A stretch of 8,763 nucleotides of DNA from an uncultured Rikenellaceae bacterium. GTDB taxonomy: Bacteria; Bacteroidota; Bacteroidia; Bacteroidales; Rikenellaceae. Below, one piece after another: positions 5,646 to 8,763 of this stretch (the stretch's first letter is position 1; each line of letters opens with the position of its first letter). The stretch spans positions 1 to 8,763 of the forward strand of contig CAJGBR010000052.1 of the NCBI GenBank assembly GCA_904501625.1, read 5' to 3'. Under the pieces are notes generated by a model. It was not told the DNA's origin. It saw only the letters and a list, made by a program, of their open reading frames with translations, and ran no database searches. Made by a program: the position numbers and the translations under genes.

Positions 5646-6983
5646 TTAATACTTAACTTGCAAAATGGTCTCCAATGAGTCAACATCTGTATAATCGTAC
5701 GATTTTTCACTTCCATAGTATGCATAGTCCCAGAAAGCATATTCATATAAGGCTGCCTTCAAATAATAGTAATCCATCATTTCCCTTACTTGGTCATCTG
5801 CCGTCGCAGCCCATTCATCAGCCATCTTAAGTACCTGATTTACACCTTCTGTAAATTCGGCATTCCCATACTCAAGAATCCACTCTTTGTATGGATTATT
5901 TTCAAGTTTTGCATTAGCAAGAATATGCAACCCGACACGATTGTATATCCACATACAAGGAAGTATGGCAGCCAATGCTATGCAACGATTCCCCGTAGCA
6001 ATGCCTTTACATATATGCTCATTATAATCTGTCGTTACTTTTGATGCGTCTACCTCTGTGTCTATACGATGCTTCTCAATAAGCATATTATGCATAGCTT
6101 TCTCGCCCTCCATTCCGCTTTTAGCAAATGAAACAAACAACTCCTTATCCTGCTCATTATCCATCAAATCTGCAATCATAAACATTTGATGATAATAATT
6201 TCTGAGATAAATTTCGTCTTGTGCAATGTAGCGTCCAAATATCTCATCTGAAAGATTTCCATCAGATAGTTCTTTTAGGAAATCAATGTCGAGAATAGCA
6301 TTGTATATTTTTGTAGATTTATACCAAATCTGTTTGCTCCACAATCTTTTCTTATTAGCATTTACGATAACCTTGAGTTCTTCAGTTGCTTCAGAAATAT
6401 TTTTGGCCGAGCATATGGCACTTACAACGGCAATGCCGTCACATCCGGACTGCATTACATCTGCAGCTGTACTTTTGTTCATACCGCCAATTGCTACGGT
6501 TGGATGAACAGACATTATCACAGCTTTACGCAATCCATCCAATCCAAATGGCTCAGCAGTGTCTGTTTTGGTAGTAGTTCCGAATACAGGAGAAATTCCT
6601 ATATAATCGACATCAAGAGTATTTGCAATCTCAATATCTTCAAAATTCTCGACTGAAAGACCTATAATCTTATCATCACCAAGTAGCCTTCTGACATCTT
6701 CATACGCCATATCGCTTTGCCCAATATGGACACCGTCTGCATCAACAGCGAGAGCTACATCCACTCTATCATTAATGATTAAAGGTATATTCAAAGGTTT
6801 AAGCACTTGCATTAATCTACGTGCCAGTGATACAAATTTACCTGTGTCAGTATTCTTTTCACGCAACTGTACTATTGTTACACCACTGGCAACAGCTTTA
6901 GTTACAATTTCCTCTAATGGTCTTTCAAGTGACAGTAATCTATCTGTCACCAAGTAAAGTGAAAGGTCAAAATCTTTTCTCAT
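5646..6983 (-). CDS. thiE-tenA: ThiE-TenA fusion: thiamine-phosphate synthase plus aminopyrimidine aminohydrolase
   Basis: Two thiamine enzymes are joined in one 445-residue cytosolic protein. Residues 1 to about 208 are ThiE, which couples HMP pyrophosphate and thiazole phosphate to thiamine phosphate: YLVTDR (10-15), QLREK (39-43), NDR (71-73), DGVHIGQSD (83-91), YIGISPVFGTTTKTD (127-141), AIGGM (164-168) and GIAVVSAI (183-190). Residues about 214-445 are TenA, a helical domain that hydrolyses thiamine breakdown products to HMP. Visible TenA residues are Asp256 (AQDEIYL), the nucleophile Cys343 (LPCMWIY, matching B. subtilis Cys135) and Glu414 (YEYAFW, matching Glu205). The linker is only a few residues (about 208-213) and no stop or frame break lies between domains. 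The ATG at 6983 overlaps the thiM stop by 4 nt (ATGA), implying translational coupling. Both active sites look intact. ThiD is not in the window and must come from elsewhere. Confidence 0.93.
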   Translation of the reverse strand: MRKDFDLSLYLVTDRLLSLERPLEEIVTKAVASGVTIVQLREKNTDTGKFVSLARRLMQVLKPLNIPLIINDRVDVALAVDADGVHIGQSDMAYEDVRRLLGDDKIIGLSVENFEDIEIANTLDVDYIGISPVFGTTTKTDTAEPFGLDGLRKAVIMSVHPTVAIGGMNKSTAADVMQSGCDGIAVVSAICSAKNISEATEELKVIVNANKKRLWSKQIWYKSTKIYNAILDIDFLKELSDGNLSDEIFGRYIAQDEIYLRNYYHQMFMIADLMDNEQDKELFVSFAKSGMEGEKAMHNMLIEKHRIDTEVDASKVTTDYNEHICKGIATGNRCIALAAILPCMWIYNRVGLHILANAKLENNPYKEWILEYGNAEFTEGVNQVLKMADEWAATADDQVREMMDYYYLKAALYEYAFWDYAYYGSEKSYDYTDVDSLETILQVKY

Positions 6984-7777
6984 TGTCTTACTGTTTCTGA
7001 AAGTTGGTCTTCTGTAATATTGAACAACGTGTCAATGAAATTAGTCAATAGCGAACCGGGTCCAGCAGAATTGCAAGATGCGATTTCACCTGCAACTCCC
7101 ATTAGTGCCATTGCGTGAAGTGAAGCATCAAAAAGATTTTCTGGAGAGACGGCTGCAAATGCTCCCACCATTGAAGATGCTGTACACCCCATTGCTGTAA
7201 CACGTGGCATCATTCTAGATCCGTTGCTGATTGTTTCGACTCTGTGACCATCGGTAATGTAGTCAATTTCGCCACTGATAACAACAATTGCACCTGTTCG
7301 TTCAGCGAGCTTTATGGCAGATTCTACGGCGTCTTCAGAGCAACAACTACTATCAACGCCTTTGCTTTTAATGTCTGCATTTATCAAAGCCATTATTTCT
7401 GAAGCATTGCCTCGTATAATACCAGGCTTACACTCTTCTATAATTTTCCACGCAGTTTCTGTTCGATATGTAGTTGCTCCGACACCTACAGGATCAAAAA
7501 CTATTACTCCACCTGATTCGTGTTTGGTTTTTCCGGCTATGATTATTGATTCTACCCACTCGGCATCTAACGTGCCAATATTGATTACCAATGCTCCTGC
7601 AGCAAGAGACATCTCGGCAACCTCTTCAGCTGCGTGAGCCATTACAGGAGATGCTCCAATAGCCAATAATGCATTGGCACTAAAATTCATAGCAACATAG
7701 TTTGTTATATTGTGAACTAAAGGAGCTTTCTCCCTTACTGCACGTAGGTTCTCTTTAAGTTTATCTTTACTAATCAT
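6980..7777 (-). CDS. thiM: hydroxyethylthiazole kinase ThiM
   Basis: This ribokinase-fold enzyme phosphorylates 4-methyl-5-(2-hydroxyethyl)thiazole with ATP, supplying the thiazole phosphate used by the ThiE domain encoded next. The 265-residue product has the usual length and motifs: PLVHNITNYVAMNFSANALL (19-38) followed by GASPVMA (41-47) at the substrate site, DPVGVGAT (95-102), RGNASEI (122-128), and TAMGCTAS (194-201) with the catalytic-region Cys198, the same number as in the B. subtilis enzyme, then GPGS (239-242). It is first in a two-gene operon and its TGA overlaps the next ATG. Pairing a thiazole kinase with ThiE and TenA points to salvage of thiamine fragments rather than full de novo synthesis. 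The upstream 190 nt lacks a recognisable TPP riboswitch, which is unusual for thiamine genes. The 5' leader just before the ATG is AT-rich, without a clear Shine-Dalgarno sequence. Confidence 0.95.
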   Translation of the reverse strand: MISKDKLKENLRAVREKAPLVHNITNYVAMNFSANALLAIGASPVMAHAAEEVAEMSLAAGALVINIGTLDAEWVESIIIAGKTKHESGGVIVFDPVGVGATTYRTETAWKIIEECKPGIIRGNASEIMALINADIKSKGVDSSCCSEDAVESAIKLAERTGAIVVISGEIDYITDGHRVETISNGSRMMPRVTAMGCTASSMVGAFAAVSPENLFDASLHAMALMGVAGEIASCNSAGPGSLLTNFIDTLFNITEDQLSETVRQ

Positions 7778-7910
7778 ATTTCTCTATTTATAAACGATTA
7801 TAGCAACATAAGATTCTTTATATGGCTCTTTTACTACATTATGAGAATAACAAGGACAACCTTAAAAAGCAGAGTGTCAGATTACTCAAAACTCTCATAT
7901 CCTAGAACTT

Positions 7911-7918
7911 CAAAAATA
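7911..7918 (-). promoter_or_regulatory. weak -7 box candidate for the thiM operon
   Basis: On the minus strand TATTTTTG matches TAnnTTTG and lies 133 nt upstream of thiM. No TTG occurs at the expected -33 distance, so support is limited. If it is used, the leader would be about 125 nt. Confidence 0.25.
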
Positions 7919-7967
7919 AGACAACGTACTCTCTCGCGGGGGAAATCGTGAAAATCATCAATGATAA

Positions 7968-8763
7968 TTAGGCAGGTTTAATGTCCTGAATTTTTATGAT
8001 GTCATTCATCAGGGCGTAGATTGTGAGTCCTGCTGCCGAATGAATCTGTAGTTTTGTCGAAATGTTGCGTCGGTGGGTGGTGATAGTGTGTATTGACAGA
8101 CACAATTTTTCGGCAATTTCTTTGTTGGTTAACCCTTTGGCAATATGGTATATTACCTCTTTCTCTCGATTACTCAGAATATTGTTGTCGTCTTGGATTT
8201 CGTTGAGGTCAACATCAGAGGAGAGGATATTTCTGAGATTGTTTTCCAGATCGATTACTGCCGGAATGAACAACTGATCCTCAACTTGACAGTGTGACGA
8301 GAGATCGCTCTCACAGTTTATAATGTCAAACAGAACGGCGTTTAACATATCATTGCCTCTCTCTGGATAGTATCTGATGATGATATCCTTCAGTTCATTG
8401 AGTTTCGAACCGATGTCATTGTGTTTGTTGGCAAAGATCGAGATGGTATAATTTTCGTTAAACTTATTATTGAGCAGTGATTCGACATAGCCAAAAACCA
8501 CATCGTTTTCGTATTCCATATGTTTCCTTACTTCGGTCACATATTGGTCATATAATTTCAGAATCAGAATTGCAATTTTGTCATCTCCCGAGCAATCAAT
8601 CGCATCAATCAGTCGACGTCTGATGGTTGGAAGATTAAACTCGAGAAAATATGTATGAGCACGTTTTAGGTAATCAATCAACGACCTCAGAGATATCTGT
8701 GTATAATCGCAAGTTCGGTGGCTGAAGAAGTTTGCAACCGAAATAAATGTAGCCTCATCAACA
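7968..8763 (-). CDS. RIC/hemerythrin-like di-iron domain fused to LuxR-type HTH regulator (5'-truncated)
   Basis: The frame stays open to the right edge, so the N-terminus is missing; a TTG at 8681 is an internal Leu codon, not the start. The visible 264 residues begin VDEATFISVANFF, resembling the end of a ScdA-type N-terminal domain. A helical region (about 35-180) follows with the metal-ligand pattern of RIC/YtfE/ScdA iron-sulfur repair proteins: His36 (AHTYFLEFNLP), His81 and Glu85 (KHMEYEND), His114 (KHNDIGSKL), His157 and Glu161 (SHCQVEDQLFIP). The histidine matching E. coli YtfE His105 is not seen; Cys57 and Ser58 lie near that place. Residues about 196-257 are a LuxR/GerE helix-turn-helix (LSNREKEVIYHIAKGLTNKE, then IAEKLCLSIHTITTHRRNI). 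It is likely a cytosolic DNA-binding regulator controlled through a di-iron centre, by nitric oxide, oxygen or redox state. The ligand and targets are inferred. The gene is separated from thiM by 190 nt. Confidence 0.85.
   Translation of the reverse strand, partial: VDEATFISVANFFSHRTCDYTQISLRSLIDYLKRAHTYFLEFNLPTIRRRLIDAIDCSGDDKIAILILKLYDQYVTEVRKHMEYENDVVFGYVESLLNNKFNENYTISIFANKHNDIGSKLNELKDIIIRYYPERGNDMLNAVLFDIINCESDLSSHCQVEDQLFIPAVIDLENNLRNILSSDVDLNEIQDDNNILSNREKEVIYHIAKGLTNKEIAEKLCLSIHTITTHRRNISTKLQIHSAAGLTIYALMNDIIKIQDIKPA

Noticed and set aside
7314..7637. 107-codon plus-strand frame inside thiM
   Set aside because: Antisense to an intact thiM with all catalytic motifs. It lacks its own promoter or conserved features.
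7956..7967. ATCATTGATGAT followed by TTTTC (minus strand) as terminator of the LuxR-type gene
   Set aside because: The stem is only four base pairs around a tetraloop, AT-rich, with a short T-run; not convincing alone.
8679..8681. TTG as the start of the LuxR-type regulator
   Set aside because: The frame remains open to the window edge and the 27 upstream codons are family-like, continuing the helix into the His36 region, so this is an internal leucine codon.

Overview
The window looks like chromosomal DNA from a strict or facultative anaerobe of the Bacteroidota, most likely order Bacteroidales. The reasons are the family resemblance of the tryptophanase, FabG and the hemerythrin/LuxR regulator, AT-rich intergenic DNA, A-rich leaders without Shine-Dalgarno sequences, and promoter-like boxes of the Bacteroidota type (TTG or TTTG, about 20 nt, then TAnnTTTG). 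Genus cannot be decided from this sequence. No tRNA, rRNA, CRISPR array, insertion sequence or phage gene is visible.

Layout: (1) 1-114 is the left edge, with a possible C-terminal tail of a plus-strand gene and a bidirectional terminator. (2) fabG (minus, 115-861) diverges from a membrane-anchored coiled-coil protein of unknown function (plus, 1060-1941). Their shared 198-bp spacer holds a promoter candidate for each side and a 17-bp perfect dyad in the fabG leader. (3) A 15-bp-stem bidirectional terminator separates that gene from a convergent YfcC-family transporter (minus, 2010-3584). (4) The transporter diverges from tryptophanase tnaA (plus, 3885-5258), which has a good promoter candidate and a structured leader of about 200 nt. 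(5) 5259-5645 has no confident gene but several inverted repeats, including a 45-nt nested hairpin. (6) A two-gene thiamine salvage operon follows on the minus strand: thiM, then a ThiE-TenA fusion, overlapping by 4 nt. (7) The right edge holds a 5'-truncated regulator with an RIC/hemerythrin-like di-iron domain and a LuxR-type helix-turn-helix.

The pieces act as separate modules. FabG serves fatty-acid elongation. TnaA degrades tryptophan to indole, pyruvate and ammonia, and the divergent YfcC-type carrier may move a related amino or organic acid (inference). ThiM phosphorylates hydroxyethylthiazole, the ThiE domain joins it to the pyrimidine, and the TenA domain releases or salvages pyrimidine from damaged thiamine. 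The regulator may sense nitric oxide, oxygen or redox stress.

No wholly new multi-gene system was found. The points most worth a second look are the ThiE-TenA fusion, the tnaA leader, the di-iron/LuxR fusion and the structured spacer after tnaA.
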